A DNA stretch of 63,666 nucleotides from Armatimonadaceae bacterium (GCA_030446525.1 JAUJNC010000009.1:1-63666); one strand, 5' to 3'. Shown: positions 1 through 10,333, counted from the stretch's first letter. Numbers and translations: made by a program. The notes: generated by a model not told the origin, from the letters alone.

Positions 1-1750
1 GGGGCTTATATTGTCGCGCGGGAGAACCTGGGGGACACGCCCGGGCTGGTCGCCGCGGCCTCACTGCTCATCGACTACGTTCTCACGGTCTCCGTGTCCG
101 TGGCGGCGGCCATCGCGGCGCTCGTCTCCGCCTTCAACGGCCTGCAGCCCTACACCGTCTGGCTCTGCCTCCTGTGCATCGGGCTCGTCACCTGCGCCAA
201 CCTGCGCGGCCTGAAGGAATCCGGCGCCGTCTTCGCGATCCCGACCTACTCGTTCATCCTCTCGCTCTTCGCCCTGGTCGGCATCGGGCTGGCGCAGTCC
301 TTCACCGGCGCCGCCGCGGGGTTCGCCGCGGCGGACGCGGCCGTCCGCGAAGCTTTGCAGGAGCACGGCCTTCACACCATGGCTCCGCTATCGCTGTTCC
401 TGGTCCTGTGGGCGTTCGCCGCGGGCTGCACGGCGCTGACGGGCGTGGAGGCGATCTCCAACGGCATCCCCGCCTTTCGCAAACCGGAGACAAAGAACGC
501 CGCCACAACGCTCACCGTCATGGCGGCCATCCTCACCTCACTGTTCCTGGGCATCACCTGGATCGCCAACCACTACCACATCCCGGCCCTGCCCGAGAAC
601 AGCCCGCAATTCGAGACCGTCATCTCGCAGGTGGCCCGCACCGTCCTGGGCGGCAGGACCTGGTTCTACTACGTCGTGCAGTTCGCCACGACCGCCATCC
701 TCATCGTCGCCGCCAACACCGCCTACGCGGACTTCCCGCGCCTGGCATCCCTGCCTCGCGCGGGACCGCTTCCTGCCCCGACGGCTGGCAGACGTGGGCG
801 ATCGGCTGGTCTTCAACAACGGGATCCTGGCGCTGGCGGGCTTCGCGGCGCTCCTGGTCGTGGTCTTTAAAGGCTCCGTCACCTCGCTGATCCCGCTCTA
901 CGCCGTGGGCGTCTTCACCAGCTTCACGCTCTCGCAGGCGGGGATGGTGCGGCACTGGTTCAAAAAACAGGGCAAGGGTTGGGCGCTGTCCGCGGGTGTC
1001 AACCTCCTCGGCGCCGTCGCGACGGGGATCGTCGTCATCGTCATGGGTCTCACGAAATTTGCTGCGGGTGAGCCGACGGGACTGCGCCTGCCGTTCGGCG
1101 TGGACGAGACCGGGCATCCGGGCACGCCGATCAACTACGGGGCGTGGCTGGTGATCGCCCTGGTGCCCCTGCTGGTCGTGCTGTTCCGCAAGATTCGCGG
1201 CCACTATGCCGACGTGGCACGGCACCTCTCGGCCTTGGCCTTCCGGCCTCTGGAGCCATACCGGAGGGTACAGCACACGGTGCTCGTCCTCGTGTCCGGC
1301 CTCCACGGCGGCATCTTCCCCGCGCTGGAGTATGCGCGCTCGCTGTCTGCGGACGCTCGCGCAATCTACATCGAGCAGGACCCGGCTCAGACACACGCGC
1401 TCAAGGAGGAGTGGGAGCGCTTTGCGGGGGAGGTGCCCCTGATTATCCTGGGGTCACCCTACCGGACGCTGCTCCCGCCCCTGGTCGAGTACGTTCGTGA
1501 GATGAGCGACGAGCGCGACGACGAGCTGACCGTGGTCTTGCCGGAGCTCGTGGCGGCGAAGCGGTGGTGGCACCGGCTGCTCCACAACGCCAACGCCCGC
1601 GCCATCCAGCGCACGCTGTCGCAGATCCCCGGCGTGGTGGTCACGAGCTACCGCTACTTTGCCGATAAGGCGGACGGGACCTCGGCCGGCCCGCGCTTGC
1701 CCAAGCCGAGGGAGGGAGCATCAGAGAGCGTTATGGAACGGGCGCGATAG
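1..1750 (+). CDS. APC-family amino acid permease, 5' partial, one frameshift
   Basis: The gene enters from the left edge: frame 1 is open from base 1 and reads an APC-type transmembrane protein (GAYIVARENLG, then LLIDYVLTVSVSVAAA). Frame 1 fails near 754, where an extra C in ctgcctcgcg breaks LLARDRFLPR; frame 2 continues the same protein to the TAG at 1748-1750. The membrane part (about 10 visible hydrophobic segments) ends near 1190. A cytosolic tail of about 190 residues follows, with a VLVLVSGLHGG strand and a nucleotide-binding-like alpha/beta pattern, as in other large APC permeases with a soluble C-terminus. It probably imports amino acids or polyamines at the inner membrane; the substrate cannot be read from sequence. 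Start codon lies outside the window. Confidence 0.8.
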
Positions 1751-1829
1751 GAGGAGATGGTGGGCGTTTTGGGAGGCCCCTGGGGCCGGAAAGCTACGAA
1801 AACTAGAAGCATTCGGAGGCATCAACCGT

Positions 1830-3005
1830 GTGAAACCTGAGAACCCAGCTGCTGGCGAGCCATCTGGCCCTCGTCCTTTTGATGGTGGTCGTGATGCTCG
1901 GCGCCAGCATCAACTTCTTCCGCCTGGGCTACTCCATCGACCGCATCCTGGTCCACAACTACAAGAGCGTCGTGGCCGCCCAAGACATGAAGGAGGCGCT
2001 GGAGCGCATGGACAGTGCGACTTCGTTCTTTCTGGCCGGGCAGCAGGAGCGTGCGCGCCGACAATACGAGAGGTACCGACCTCGCTTCGAGGCGGCTTAC
2101 CAGGTGGAGGCGAACAACATCACGGAGGCCGGCGAGAAGCAGATCGTGAGCGACATCGGACTCCAGTTCGCCGGGTTCCGGCAAACCGTGGAGAAGCTGC
2201 TCTATGCCCGGCCGGCGATGCCCACCGCGCAGGCGTTCAGCCGGATGACCGGAAGGCTCCAGGACGCGCACCGTTTCCTGGAGCAGCGGCTGCATCGTGC
2301 CGAGCGGATGTCGATGCCGCCCTGGAAAGTCTGTATGACCTGGTCATCGTGACCGACGATGCCGGGCGCATCGTCCATCTGAACCGGGCGGCGCAGGGGC
2401 CCTTCGTCCCGGAGGAGCGCCCCGCCGCGCAGATCCTCCGGGACGAAAGAATTGTGGGGGCCGTCGAGCAAGAGATCCAGCAGAGGCGCGAGAGCGCCGA
2501 CGACGGAGAGCGAGAGCGGGCCACCCTGGAGCTACCCGGCGGCCCGCGCACGGGCGAGCCGCCGGAGCGCTCAGACAGATAGCAAACCGCACGCGAGCTG
2601 GTCAAGCTGGACGGTAGCGCCGTGCGTCACACGCCGACGTGCGGTCCGGTGGTCCTTCGCGCCTATCAGGAAGCAGCGCGCCGTGGGTCGCCTTCGAGGT
2701 GCGGGACACCGGGGCAGGCGTCCCGCCGAGTACCTGCCGCGCATCTTCGAGCGCTTCGTCCAGGTGCCCAGGGCGACGCGCGGCGGGGCCGGCCTGGGAT
2801 TGCCATCGCGCAGGCCATCGTCGGAGCACACGGCGCAGAGATCCGGGCCCAGAGCGGCCCCGGGAAAGGCAGCACGTTTTCCTTCCGGCTGCCTGTGGCC
2901 GAAACAGGATGCCAGGAGATGGCAGCAGGCGGCGGCAGGCGCATCGGGCGAGCGAATAGGAACCGTGGGAACGGAGAAAGGCGGCAGCTATGGCGCGCAT
3001 TCTGA
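1830..3005 (+). pseudogene. Membrane sensor histidine kinase, broken by several frameshifts
   Basis: A GTG at 1830 after GGAGGC starts an N-terminal membrane segment (LALVLLMVVVMLGASIN) and a helical extracytoplasmic sensor region rich in Glu/Arg. A frame change near 2310 leads into a PAS-like piece (LVIVTDDAGRIVHLNRAAQ). After 2650, an HATPase_c domain is spread over three frames: EVRDTGAGVPP, EYLPRIFERFVQ, then IAQAIVGAHGAEI and GKGSTFSFRLP. Only about 220 bases separate the PAS piece from the G1 box, too few for a HisKA dimerisation domain, and no phosphoacceptor His motif is visible. It is either a decayed kinase or a badly damaged reading. The response regulator that follows is its natural partner. 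Confidence 0.6.
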
Positions 3006-3406
3006 TTGTCGATGAGAGAGTAACATCCGGATGATGCTTCGGCTGGCGCTGCAGCACGTCGGGCACAGCGTGGAGACCGCGGCTGACGGGCCGGAGGGAT
3101 TGGAGAAGTTCGGCGAGGGCGGGGCAGCCTGGGACGTGGTGCTCCTCGACCAGCGGATGCCGGGGTTACTGGGGGCTCGAGGTGCTGCGCGAAATGCGCC
3201 GGCGCGACCCGGATGCCCGGGTCATCATGATCACGGCCTTCGGCACGATCGATATTGCCGAGGAAGCCGTACAGGCCGGGGCAACGGATTTCCTTCGCAA
3301 GCCGTTCACCGTGGACACCCTGCGCGGCGCGGTGCAGGCGGCTCTGGCCGGCGCGCCAGCAGCCCGCGAGGAAACTGCTCGTCTGCCTCCCTTCGTTTCT
3401 CGCTGA
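2990..3406 (+). CDS. Receiver-only response regulator, two frameshifts
   Basis: ATG at 2990 follows a gagaaagg ribosome site and gives MARILIVD, then a one-base loss near 3016 and a one-base gain in a G run near 3172 (MPGLLGLEVLREM after correction). All receiver landmarks are present: acidic pair near the start, phospho-acceptor Asp in VVLLDQRMPG, the Thr of MITAFGT and the Lys of FLRKPF. Length is about 138 residues with no DNA-binding domain, so it is a single-domain CheY/Spo0F-like relay or the receiver remnant of an NtrC-type protein, which the MITAFGTID sequence resembles. It directly follows the broken sensor kinase and probably received phosphate from it. Confidence 0.75.
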
Positions 3407-3409
3407 AAC

Positions 3410-3734
3410 ATGTAAACGGCTTCCGCCTGGAGCCCGCGCCAGGGGGCAGGGCAGAGGCATCGGGGGAACGCCGCCACGTTTTCACCGTCCATGACCCGGC
3501 CGCGGCCAGGCACCGCTGCACGGTCGTCCTGACGCCCTCCGTGGTTGAGCAGGTGACGGCACACGCCGATGGGGAGCAGGCGCCGACCACTTCTGGCAGG
3601 CGCTCTGCGGTGAGGTTCTGGCGAACTATCTCTGGCAGCACGCCGAACTCCCGCCGGGCGGGGTGCTTCAGGCAGACGAGCTTACCGGGGGGCTCCGTCA
3701 CTGGATCGGAAGGGTCCTTGCCACGAGTAAGTGA
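3410..3734 (+). CDS. Unrecognised small protein, frameshifted
   Basis: A coding-like stretch of about 108 codons follows the response regulator by three bases. Frame 1 gives HVNGFRLEPAPGG, HVFTVHDPAAARH and TVVLTPSVVEQV. Near 3585 the sense passes to frame 3: HFWQALCGEVLANYLWQHAE, then ELTGGLRHWIGRVLATSK and TGA at 3732-3734. The start is assumed to be the ATG at 3410, whose next codon is broken (ATG TAA); a lost base would restore it. No family recognised. The C-terminal half looks like a helical soluble protein. Confidence 0.4.
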
Positions 3735-3762
3735 GTGGTTGTCGTCCCCAAGGTGTAAAACT

Positions 3763-4422
3763 ATGCCCCTCCAGCACCACGTAGATCCGGCCCGGCAGAA
3801 TCGATCCCGGCAGTATCGATCGCAGCCGTATTGGTCCCGCCCCTATCGTATTGCGGGAATCGACTTTCTCCGGAAAGACACTTTTCTCTTGGTCCGGCGC
3901 TCCTTCGGCAGCGCCCTGTGGCACGTCCTGCCGGCGGGCATCATCACGCCGTGTGCCGCCTGGTTGCTGTTGGGTCTTCCTTCTGTCCCGACAATGCTCC
4001 GCGGCGGCGGGCTTTTCCCGGCCCTTCTTGTGTTTGTGGCCGGCGGCTACTGGCACACAGCCCGCCTGCGCCGTCCTTACGTGCTGGACGGCGCGACCGG
4101 GACGCTTTCCTGCGGCAGCAGAGCCCTCTGCCCGCCCGGGTCTGTGCGCCACCTCCAGGTGGACCCGCCGGCCAAGCCCGCGGCGCCCGGCGGGCTCTGC
4201 TGCACCTACTGCCGTATCCGGCTCTTCTACGCCACCGGGGGCCTCGACCTTCTTACCCGAGCGCCCCGGCACAAGGCGCTTTGCCTGTTCAAGTTCGATA
4301 CCGACCAGCAGGCAAAGCGGGTTGCCCGGGAGTTAGCGACGTTCCTGGAGATACCCCTCTCCCGCCCGGAGCCGGACGCGTTCCGCGGGGCCCGCTCCGT
4401 GAACCATCAAAAGAGCAGTTAA
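3763..4422 (+). CDS. Unrecognised two-helix membrane protein
   Basis: ATG at 3763 gives a 219-residue protein ending at TAA 4420-4422. The first 30 residues are Arg/Gln/Tyr-rich with short near-repeats ([15 protein letters not shown]), caused by repeated cgat/cagtat-type DNA. Two hydrophobic segments follow at about residues 60-80 and 88-105, then a cysteine-rich soluble part ([12 protein letters not shown]) that ends in a hydrophilic tail. No known family recognised. It lies 29 bases after the preceding small gene and 32 bases before the next permease, all on the same strand, so it may be co-transcribed with either. Upstream codons in the same frame belong to another protein, which supports this start. 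Confidence 0.5.
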   Translation: MPLQHHVDPARQNRSRQYRSQPYWSRPYRIAGIDFLRKDTFLLVRRSFGSALWHVLPAGIITPCAAWLLLGLPSVPTMLRGGGLFPALLVFVAGGYWHTARLRRPYVLDGATGTLSCGSRALCPPGSVRHLQVDPPAKPAAPGGLCCTYCRIRLFYATGGLDLLTRAPRHKALCLFKFDTDQQAKRVARELATFLEIPLSRPEPDAFRGARSVNHQKSS

Positions 4423-4454
4423 GAAAACACGACGTAAAGGCAGATAGGCAAACC

Positions 4455-6668
4455 ATGGCACAGCCCAACATTTCCCCCTTGGATCGCTCCTCCCATTCCG
4501 TCAGCCCGTTGAAACGCTGGCTCCTGGAGGGGCACCTGCCGGAGATGGAGGGGCCGCACGAGCGGGAAGGGCGCCACCCCTCCCATCCCTGGTGGCAGGT
4601 GATGTGCCTGACGGGCGTGGACTACTTCTCCACGCTGGGCTACCAGCCCGGCATCGCCGCGCTCGCCGCGGGCGTGCTCTCGCCGATTGCCACCCTCATC
4701 CTGGTGCTGCTCACCCTCCTGGGCGCGCTGCCCATCTACAGCCGCGTGGCCGCCGAGAGCCCGCACGGCGAGGGCTCCATCGCCATGCTGGAGCGGCTGC
4801 TGGCCGGGTGGCGGGGCAAGCTGTTCGTGCTGTGTCTCCTGGGGTTCGTCGCCACGGACTTCGTCATCACCATCACGCTCTCGGCCGCCGACGCCACCGC
4901 CCACATCGTCGAGAACCCGCTGATGCCCCACTCCCTGCACGAGCACCGGGTCGCCCTCACCCTGGCGCTGGTCAGCTTGCTGGGCGCCGTCTTTCTCAAG
5001 GGCTTCAAGGAGGCTATCGGCATCGCCGTGTTCCTGGTAGCCGTTTATCTGCTCCTCAACGCCGTGGTCGTGGCGCGGGGGCTCTATGAAGTGGCCACGC
5101 ACCCGCAGACGCTGCCCGCCTGGAAGGACGCGCTCTTCGCCCGGCACGGGAGCCCGCTCGCCATGATCGGCATCGCCCTGCTGCTGTTCCCGCGGCTCGC
5201 GCTTGGGCTGTCGGGCTTCGAGACGGGCGTGGCGGTGATGCCTCTGGTCAAGGGGGACCCGGAGGACACCCTGGCCAGCCCGCAGGGCCGCATCCGAAAT
5301 ACGCGCAAGGTGCTGCTGTCCGCCGCGCTGATCATGAGCGTGTTTCTGCTCACCAGCAGCCTGGTGACTACGCTGCTCATCCCGGCCGAAGAGTTCCGGC
5401 CCGCCACGCATATGGCCACGCCCGAGCAGCTGCGGGAGCGGCTTGTGGGCAGGCGGACCCAGCAGGCGGTGGTCATCGCCGAAGACGTGACCCTCTTCCC
5501 GGCGGGACGCAAGATCACCGAGGCGGACGTGACGGCGGCGCAGGCCATCAGACAGTTGGACGCGCTGGCCTCCGCGGCGGGCGTGGACAAGGGGGAAGAG
5601 GCCAAGGCGGGCGAGGCCAGCGGGCGGGCGCTGGCGTACCTGGCCCACACGTACCTGGGGAGCGGGTTCGGCACCGCTTACGACCTGTCCACGGTCCTGA
5701 TCCTCTGGTTCGCCGGCGCCAGCGCCATGGCAGGGCTCCTGAACATCGTGCCCCGCTACCTGCCCCGCTACGGCATGGCCCCCGACTGGACGCGGGCCGT
5801 GCGCCCCCTCGTACTGGTCTTCACCGCCGTCGCCTTCGCCGTCACCGTCCTCTTCAAGGCCGACGTGGACGCGCAGGGAGGTGCCTACGCCACCGGGGTG
5901 CTGGTGCTGATGAGCTCGGCGGCGGTGGCCGTGACGCTCTCGGCCTGGCAAAAGGGGGAGAAGAAGTGGAAATTCCTGCTGCTTCTGATTGCGCTGGTCT
6001 TCGTCTACACCACCGTGGTCAACATCATCGAGCGGCCTGACGGCGTCAAGATCGCCAGCTTCTTCATCGGCGCCATCGTCGTCACCTCGCTGATTTCGCG
6101 GGTGTGGCGCTCAACCGAGCTGCGCGCGGGGCGGGTGGAGCTGGACCCGAAGGCGCAACGGTTCTTGGAGGAGGCGGCCAAGCAGGGCGAGATCCGGATC
6201 GTCGCGAACCGCCGCCAGAGCGGCGACGAGCGCGAGTACCGGCTTAAAGAACGGGCGCAGCGGGAGGACAACCACATCCCTCCCAGTGACCGGGTGCTGT
6301 TCCTGGAGGTCGAGGTCGGCGACGCCTCGGAGTTCGAGGAGGTGCTGCAGGTCCGGGGGGTCGAGCTCGGGGGCACGCGAGCCGGGTCCCAGATCAAGGG
6401 GGCCCAGCCCTACACCTACCGAGTGCTACGGGTGCGCAGCGCCGCGGTGCCCAACGCCCTCGCCGCTGTGCTGCTACACATCCGCGACGTGACGGGCAAG
6501 CTCCCGCACTGCTACTTCACCTGGGCCGAGGGCAACCCGCTTGCTTATGTACTGCGGTTCATCCTGCTGGGCCAGGGCGATACGGCGCCGGTGACGCACG
6601 AGGTGATTCGCCAGGCCGAGCCGGACCCCAAGCGCCGGCCCGCGCTGCACGTGGGTGGGTGGGGATAA
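4455..6668 (+). CDS. APC-family amino acid permease, complete, 737 aa
   Basis: ATG at 4455, stop TAA at 6666-6668; intact. Residues 1-40 are cytosolic; the membrane domain begins around residue 48 with [21 protein letters not shown], which resembles the conserved first helix of APC transporters, and continues with about a dozen hydrophobic segments to residue 560. A large hydrophilic loop (residues 315-400) interrupts the second half. The last 170 residues are soluble and basic/acidic ([17 protein letters not shown] onward), a regulatory tail. The product is an inner-membrane amino acid or related-solute transporter. It is unrelated in detail to the frameshifted permease at the left edge, though of the same superfamily and with a similar long tail. 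Confidence 0.8.
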   Translation: MAQPNISPLDRSSHSVSPLKRWLLEGHLPEMEGPHEREGRHPSHPWWQVMCLTGVDYFSTLGYQPGIAALAAGVLSPIATLILVLLTLLGALPIYSRVAAESPHGEGSIAMLERLLAGWRGKLFVLCLLGFVATDFVITITLSAADATAHIVENPLMPHSLHEHRVALTLALVSLLGAVFLKGFKEAIGIAVFLVAVYLLLNAVVVARGLYEVATHPQTLPAWKDALFARHGSPLAMIGIALLLFPRLALGLSGFETGVAVMPLVKGDPEDTLASPQGRIRNTRKVLLSAALIMSVFLLTSSLVTTLLIPAEEFRPATHMATPEQLRERLVGRRTQQAVVIAEDVTLFPAGRKITEADVTAAQAIRQLDALASAAGVDKGEEAKAGEASGRALAYLAHTYLGSGFGTAYDLSTVLILWFAGASAMAGLLNIVPRYLPRYGMAPDWTRAVRPLVLVFTAVAFAVTVLFKADVDAQGGAYATGVLVLMSSAAVAVTLSAWQKGEKKWKFLLLLIALVFVYTTVVNIIERPDGVKIASFFIGAIVVTSLISRVWRSTELRAGRVELDPKAQRFLEEAAKQGEIRIVANRRQSGDEREYRLKERAQREDNHIPPSDRVLFLEVEVGDASEFEEVLQVRGVELGGTRAGSQIKGAQPYTYRVLRVRSAAVPNALAAVLLHIRDVTGKLPHCYFTWAEGNPLAYVLRFILLGQGDTAPVTHEVIRQAEPDPKRRPALHVGGWG

Positions 6669-6786
6669 ATGGAAGGCCACGCGGCCGACAGATTCCTTAG
6701 ACGCGAGCGTCGCTCACGCTTAGGCAGTCCCCAGAAGTGTCAGTGAGTATGAGGTTTCCGACTGGTGCTATGAAAAGCCACTCTGG

Positions 6787-6813
6787 AAACGGCGTCTCGC
6801 AAATCGGCCGTTT
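6787..6813. terminator. Possible bidirectional terminator hairpin
   Basis: AAACGGC (6787-6793) can pair with GCCGTTT (6807-6813), followed on the plus strand by T residues. It lies between the plus-strand permease and the minus-strand tRNA-Lys, where both transcripts should end. The loop is 13 bases, so this is only a moderate candidate. Confidence 0.35.
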
Positions 6814-6932
6814 TCGCCAAAGGCGGTTGTCTTTTTGCATTTCGCTCTCCATGTACGCAGTCGGAGAGGCGAAAGGACACGCAGTTACTCATATTCCTTC
6901 GCAGCCAGCGGCACCTGCTGAGAATGGGGACG

Positions 6933-7004
6933 TGGGCCGTGTTGGCTTCGAACCAACGACACCCGCCTTAAAAGGGCGGTGCTCTACCCCTGAGCTAACG
7001 GCCC
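6933..7004 (-). tRNA. tRNA-Lys (anticodon TTT)
   Basis: On the minus strand the acceptor arm GGGCCGT (7004-6998) pairs with ACGGCCC (6940-6934), discriminator A. The D arm GCTC...GAGC, the anticodon arm CCGCC-CTTTTAA-GGCGG with anticodon TTT, and the T arm GTTGG-TTCGAAG-CCAAC are all perfect. CCA is not encoded. It reads AAA/AAG lysine codons. Confidence 0.95.
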
Positions 7005-7016
7005 GTGCCGAAAATG

Positions 7017-7025
7017 ATTATACCA
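7017..7025 (-). promoter_or_regulatory. Extended -10 promoter of tRNA-Lys
   Basis: The minus strand reads TGGTATAAT (7025-7017), an extended -10 element, about 13 bases upstream of the mature tRNA 5' end. No good -35 box is visible, which the TG motif may compensate. Confidence 0.6.
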
Positions 7026-7036
7026 CAGCACCCGCG

Positions 7037-7780
7037 TCAGGAGGCAGCGTTAACGGGCAGCAACGGCGCGGCTTTCGGGGCGCGGGGCCAGTAGGCGCGG
7101 AACGCTTCGGCGTAGCGGACGCCGCATCTGTGGCCGTGGAAGGCGGCGCGCTCGCGCAGCCGCGCGCGGAAGTCGGGCAGGCCGCCGCGGTCCACCCCGG
7201 CGTCGTGCACCACCAGCCAGTCCTCGTACTGCGACCGGTGGCACGCGGCGGCCTGGGTCTTCAGCTCCAGGGTGTCGGTGATGTCCACATAGGTGTCGGC
7301 CTCGCCCGCATCGAAGAAGTACACCTCGCCGACGCCGTGCCACGGGTGGGCGCTTTGCAGGAGGGGCAGCGAGCACAGGTAGTAGGCGTCCGAGACGAGC
7401 CGGCAGGTCGCGCGGTGGTCGGGGTGGCGCTGCTCGGGGCCGTGGGTGATGACCACGTCGGGGCGCAGCTCCCGCAGCACGTCGACGAGCACGAGGGCGG
7501 CGTCGCGCGTTTCGGGGATCGCCGAGTCCTCGAAGTCGAGCAGGCGCAGGTCGGCGCCGAGCACGCGCGCGCACGCCGCGGCTTCCTCGCTGCGGAGGCG
7601 CTTGAGCTCGCCGGAGGGCAGCGTCATGTGGCCCATGCCGCCGCGGGTCATCGTCACGATCGTGGCGCGATGGCCGGCGCGCACGTAGTTGGCGAGCGTG
7701 CCGGCGCAGCTGATCTCGTCGTCCGGGTGGGCGCCGATGGAGACGACGTGCAGCGGCTTGTCGGAAGGAGTGGGTTCCAT
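7037..7780 (-). CDS. PIG-L family N-acetylglucosamine-type deacetylase
   Basis: A 247-residue zinc-dependent deacetylase of the PIG-L/LmbE family, removing an acetyl group from an N-acetylglucosaminyl-type substrate, for example in thiol (bacillithiol/mycothiol-like) or glycan metabolism. Family signatures are clear: [14 protein letters not shown] near residue 15 (metal ligands His, Asp, Asp), [10 protein letters not shown], and [14 protein letters not shown] around residue 120 with the third His ligand. The ATG at 7778-7780 ([13 protein letters not shown]) is chosen because the 21 in-frame residues upstream are Pro/Gly filler with no ribosome site. It overlaps no other gene; tRNA-Lys with its own promoter lies just downstream. 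The natural substrate is unknown. Confidence 0.85.
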   Translation of the reverse strand: MEPTPSDKPLHVVSIGAHPDDEISCAGTLANYVRAGHRATIVTMTRGGMGHMTLPSGELKRLRSEEAAACARVLGADLRLLDFEDSAIPETRDAALVLVDVLRELRPDVVITHGPEQRHPDHRATCRLVSDAYYLCSLPLLQSAHPWHGVGEVYFFDAGEADTYVDITDTLELKTQAAACHRSQYEDWLVVHDAGVDRGGLPDFRARLRERAAFHGHRCGVRYAEAFRAYWPRAPKAAPLLPVNAAS

Positions 7781-7829
7781 GGGAGAGGTGTTCGGCGGCG
7801 GCGGGGGCGTCTCCTGCCCGGCGCCCAAA

Positions 7830-7858
7830 TTGACAGCCCGCACGGCCTGTGATATACT
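7830..7858 (+). promoter_or_regulatory. Sigma-70 promoter of tRNA-Gln
   Basis: TTGACA at 7830-7835 and TATACT at 7853-7858 are separated by exactly 17 bases, a near-perfect housekeeping promoter. The tRNA begins 50 bases downstream of the -10 box. Confidence 0.85.
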
Positions 7859-7908
7859 TAGCCCGTTGGTCTGCGGTAGCGCTGAGGCGGGACGTCTCCG
7901 CGGTTTGT

Positions 7909-7979
7909 TCCCGGATGGTGCAGCGGCAGCACGCCAGGTTCTGGCCCTGGAAACCGAGGTTCGAATCCTTGTCCGGGAG
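7909..7979 (+). tRNA. tRNA-Gln (anticodon CTG)
   Basis: Acceptor TCCCGGA (7909-7915) pairs with TCCGGGA (7972-7978), discriminator G. Anticodon arm CCAGG-TTCTGGC-CCTGG shows anticodon CTG for glutamine CAG codons; the T arm carries GTTCGAATC. CCA is not encoded. Confidence 0.95.
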
Positions 7980-7994
7980 TTCGTGTGTAGAGGA

Positions 7995-8030
7995 AGAAAC
8001 TGCCCTCCTTCGGGAGGGCAGTTTCTGTTT
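7995..8030 (+). terminator. Rho-independent terminator after tRNA-Gln
   Basis: A perfect 14-bp stem (7995-8008 with 8013-8026) closed by a TTCG tetraloop and followed by GTTT. It lies 15 bases after the tRNA and just before the ribosome site of the next gene. Because the stem starts with AGAAACT and ends with AGTTTCT it could also work on the other strand. Confidence 0.8.
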
Positions 8031-8057
8031 GGGGAGCACCCAAGAGGAGGGCGAGCG

Positions 8058-8891
8058 GTGTACGCGAAGCGGCTGGATGAACCCGGAAAGGTGCGGCTGT
8101 CGGACTACGACCCCGGTGACCACCGGGGCCTGGCCCGTAAGGAGGGCGAGGCCCGGCTGGCGGAGCTGGGGGAGGAGCTGGAAAGGCTCCAGGAGCTCCT
8201 GTACGCGGCCGGACAGAACACGCTCCTCGTCGTGCTCCAGGGGCGTGACACCTCGGGCAAGGACGGGGTCATCAACAGCGTGATCGGCTACATGGACAAC
8301 GTCGGCGTCTCCGTCGCGTCGTTCAAGGTGCCGACGGAGCTGGAACGTGCCCACGACTTCCTGTGGCGCGTACACGCGCAAACGCCGCCGCGGGGCCACG
8401 TCGCCGTTTTCAACCGCTCGCACTACGAGGACGTGCTCGTCGCGCGCGTGCACGGTCTCGTGCCGGAGGAGGTCTGGCAGCGCCGCTACGCGCACATCAA
8501 CCACTTCGAGGAGCTGCTGCACGACGCCGGCGTCATCGTGGTGAAGTTTTACCTCCACATCTCCAAAAAGGAGCAGGAGGAGCGGCTCCTGGCCCGCGAG
8601 GAGAAGCCGGAAAAGGCGTGGAAGCTCAACCCGGGCGACTGGGAGGAGCGGAAGTTCTGGGACGAGTACACCGCCGCCTACGAGGACGCGCTCGGCAGGT
8701 GCGCCGCGCCGCACGCGCCCTGGCTCGTCGTGCCCTCCGACCACAAGTGGTTCCGCAACCTCGCCGTCGCCGAGGCGCTTGTCGAGACCCTGCGCCCCTA
8801 CGAGGCGGCGTGGCGGGCCCGGCTCGACGAGATAGGCGCCAAACAGAAGGCCGCCCTGCGCGCGATGCGTGCCACAGGGGCCGCCCAATAA
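8058..8891 (+). CDS. PPK2-family polyphosphate kinase
   Basis: A 277-residue polyphosphate:nucleotide phosphotransferase of the PPK2 family, using polyphosphate to phosphorylate nucleoside mono- or diphosphates in the cytoplasm. Visible signatures are the Walker A-like [13 protein letters not shown] (about residue 58), the lid-region [16 protein letters not shown] with conserved Arg/Asp/His, [20 protein letters not shown], and [25 protein letters not shown] near the end, typical of short single-domain PPK2. GTG at 8058 is preceded by AGGAGG 8 bases upstream, which decides the start. It stands directly behind the tRNA-Gln terminator and probably has its own promoter or read-through. AMP versus ADP preference (class I-III) cannot be settled by eye. 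Confidence 0.85.
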   Translation: MYAKRLDEPGKVRLSDYDPGDHRGLARKEGEARLAELGEELERLQELLYAAGQNTLLVVLQGRDTSGKDGVINSVIGYMDNVGVSVASFKVPTELERAHDFLWRVHAQTPPRGHVAVFNRSHYEDVLVARVHGLVPEEVWQRRYAHINHFEELLHDAGVIVVKFYLHISKKEQEERLLAREEKPEKAWKLNPGDWEERKFWDEYTAAYEDALGRCAAPHAPWLVVPSDHKWFRNLAVAEALVETLRPYEAAWRARLDEIGAKQKAALRAMRATGAAQ

Positions 8892-9141
8892 CGCCGCGCC
8901 CCAAATATCAGTCCCCGGAGGGGACCCGGTTCGGGGCCGATCGACCTTCGCCCTCGAAATGCTGGACGTCGCGCAAGGGCGTGGGTATCTCGATACCGCG
9001 CTGCACAAGGTCGCAGAGACATTCGAGCACGAGCTCGAATGCCGGACGATAGAAGGCGGCGGTTACCTGCACGAACAGCAGGCTTGAAACATGGCCGGGT
9101 GTCCCGCCTGCAAGGACGGTTGTCTTTGATAGACGGGTCGT
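8892..9141. other. Gap between convergent genes; open frames but no convincing gene
   Basis: Between the PPK2 gene and the convergent amidohydrolase. The plus strand has a 72-codon frame (8869-9087) that overlaps the PPK2 end. The minus strand has an open frame reading LLFVQVTAAFYRPAFELVL that lacks a start codon. One may be a gene remnant; neither has a ribosome site and no terminator was recognised. Confidence 0.3.
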
Positions 9142-10323
9142 TCATCGGCCCGGCATGGGTGCCGCCGAGCAGTCGTGCAATTGACCGCGCTTAAATACCT
9201 TAACGGCTGCCAAACGCTCTTTGGCGACACGGACCGCGCCATGAACGTCTGTTAGTTCCCAACTGCCCGGCTCGACGCGCAGCAGCGTTATGTCAGCCTG
9301 GCGGCCCGGCAGCAGCCGCCCGAAGCGGTCTTCCAGGCGCATCGCCCGCGCCGGCGCGGATGTCGTGGATCCGACGACCTTTTCCAGCGGCATGCCGAGG
9401 TGGAGGAACTTACTCATCGTGGTCGGCAGATCGAACACGGGGCCGCCGATGTTGAACCGGTGAACATCGGTGCTGATGGTGTCCGGCCAGAACCCGTGCT
9501 CCCGACAGGCGGGTTCGGCGACCTCCCAGGCGAAGGCGCCCACGCCGTGGCCGACGTCGAAGAGCACGCCGCGCTCGCGGGCCTCGAGCATCACCGCGAG
9601 CGGGGCGCCGTCTTCGCCAAACCCGTGGTCGGGGTGCGGGTGGTACAGATGCGTGTAGATGTCGCCCGGGCGCAGACGCGCAAGCAGCTCCGCGAGGGGG
9701 ATCTGCGATCGGGCGTGGTGAACCATGCAGGGCAGGTCGGTCTGCTCGGCCGCGTCCAGAACCCCGTCCAGGCCGGCGCGTTCGTTGGCCGCCTGCTGGT
9801 TCGCCAGCACCGCGCTCAGCCGCACCTTAACGCCGACGATGCGATCGCGGAACTGCTCGATGCACGCGACGGCCGAGGCCGCGTGGGCGTAGCCGGCCTC
9901 GCTGAGCTCGCCGATGTTATGCGGGGGCACCGGGGGGTAGCCTTGCAGGCAGCCGATCATCGAGATGTTGAGCAGCGCGTAGATGTCCTCCCGCGCCTGC
10001 GCGATGACGAAGCGGTGGAAGGTCGGATAGGTGAGCGCGCCCGCCGTGCCGGTGTCCAGCAGGGCGGTGACGCCGGTCGCCAGGCCGGCCTCCTCGGGGT
10101 CGACCGACCAGCGCCCCATGCCGCTGTAGACGTGGGTGTGCAGGTCGATCAGCCCGGGCGCGACGATCAGACCGGCGGCGTCGATTATCTGCTCTGCGCC
10201 GGCGGCCAGGCCGGGGCCGATCTCGGCGATGGTCCCCTCACCCACCCGCACGTCGGCCTGCCGTGCCGGGCCGCCACCGCCGTCGTAAACCTGACCGTTA
10301 CGAATCAAATAGCCTCTTTTCAT
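9142..10323 (-). CDS. Metal-dependent amidohydrolase (dihydroorotase/enamidase-like)
   Basis: A 393-residue cyclic amidohydrolase of the urease/dihydroorotase superfamily. The metal motif DLHTHVYSG (about residue 60), a candidate carboxylated Lys in IVGVKVRLSAV, His ligands in CMVHHARS and HLYHPHPDH, and the catalytic Asp region STDVHRFN are all seen in order; the C-terminal beta-sandwich strand LLPGRQADITLLRVE closes the fold. This pattern is that of the amidohydrolase/deacetylase group (N-acyl-amino acid or cyclic amide hydrolysis); the substrate is unknown. ATG at 10321-10323 (MKRGYLIRNGQ) is chosen as the strand opening of the sandwich domain. It begins 10 bases after the stop of the 80-residue gene upstream, so the two form an operon. 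Confidence 0.8.
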   Translation of the reverse strand: MKRGYLIRNGQVYDGGGGPARQADVRVGEGTIAEIGPGLAAGAEQIIDAAGLIVAPGLIDLHTHVYSGMGRWSVDPEEAGLATGVTALLDTGTAGALTYPTFHRFVIAQAREDIYALLNISMIGCLQGYPPVPPHNIGELSEAGYAHAASAVACIEQFRDRIVGVKVRLSAVLANQQAANERAGLDGVLDAAEQTDLPCMVHHARSQIPLAELLARLRPGDIYTHLYHPHPDHGFGEDGAPLAVMLEARERGVLFDVGHGVGAFAWEVAEPACREHGFWPDTISTDVHRFNIGGPVFDLPTTMSKFLHLGMPLEKVVGSTTSAPARAMRLEDRFGRLLPGRQADITLLRVEPGSWELTDVHGAVRVAKERLAAVKVFKRGQLHDCSAAPMPGR

Positions 10324-10333
10324 TGCCGTTGTG

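Noticed and set aside
1760..1828. Possible riboswitch (GGCCGGAAAGCTACGAAAA) before the sensor kinase
   Set aside because: It recalls aptamer cores but lacks the conserved helices of the c-di-GMP or cobalamin classes.
6737..7852. Long plus-strand open frame over tRNA-Lys and the deacetylase
   Set aside because: It is the antisense shadow of the PIG-L gene and reads through a tRNA; composition is that of GC-rich noise.
8869..9087. 72-codon plus-strand frame after PPK2
   Set aside because: Overlaps the PPK2 end, no ribosome site, no family; kept only as a note on the gap.
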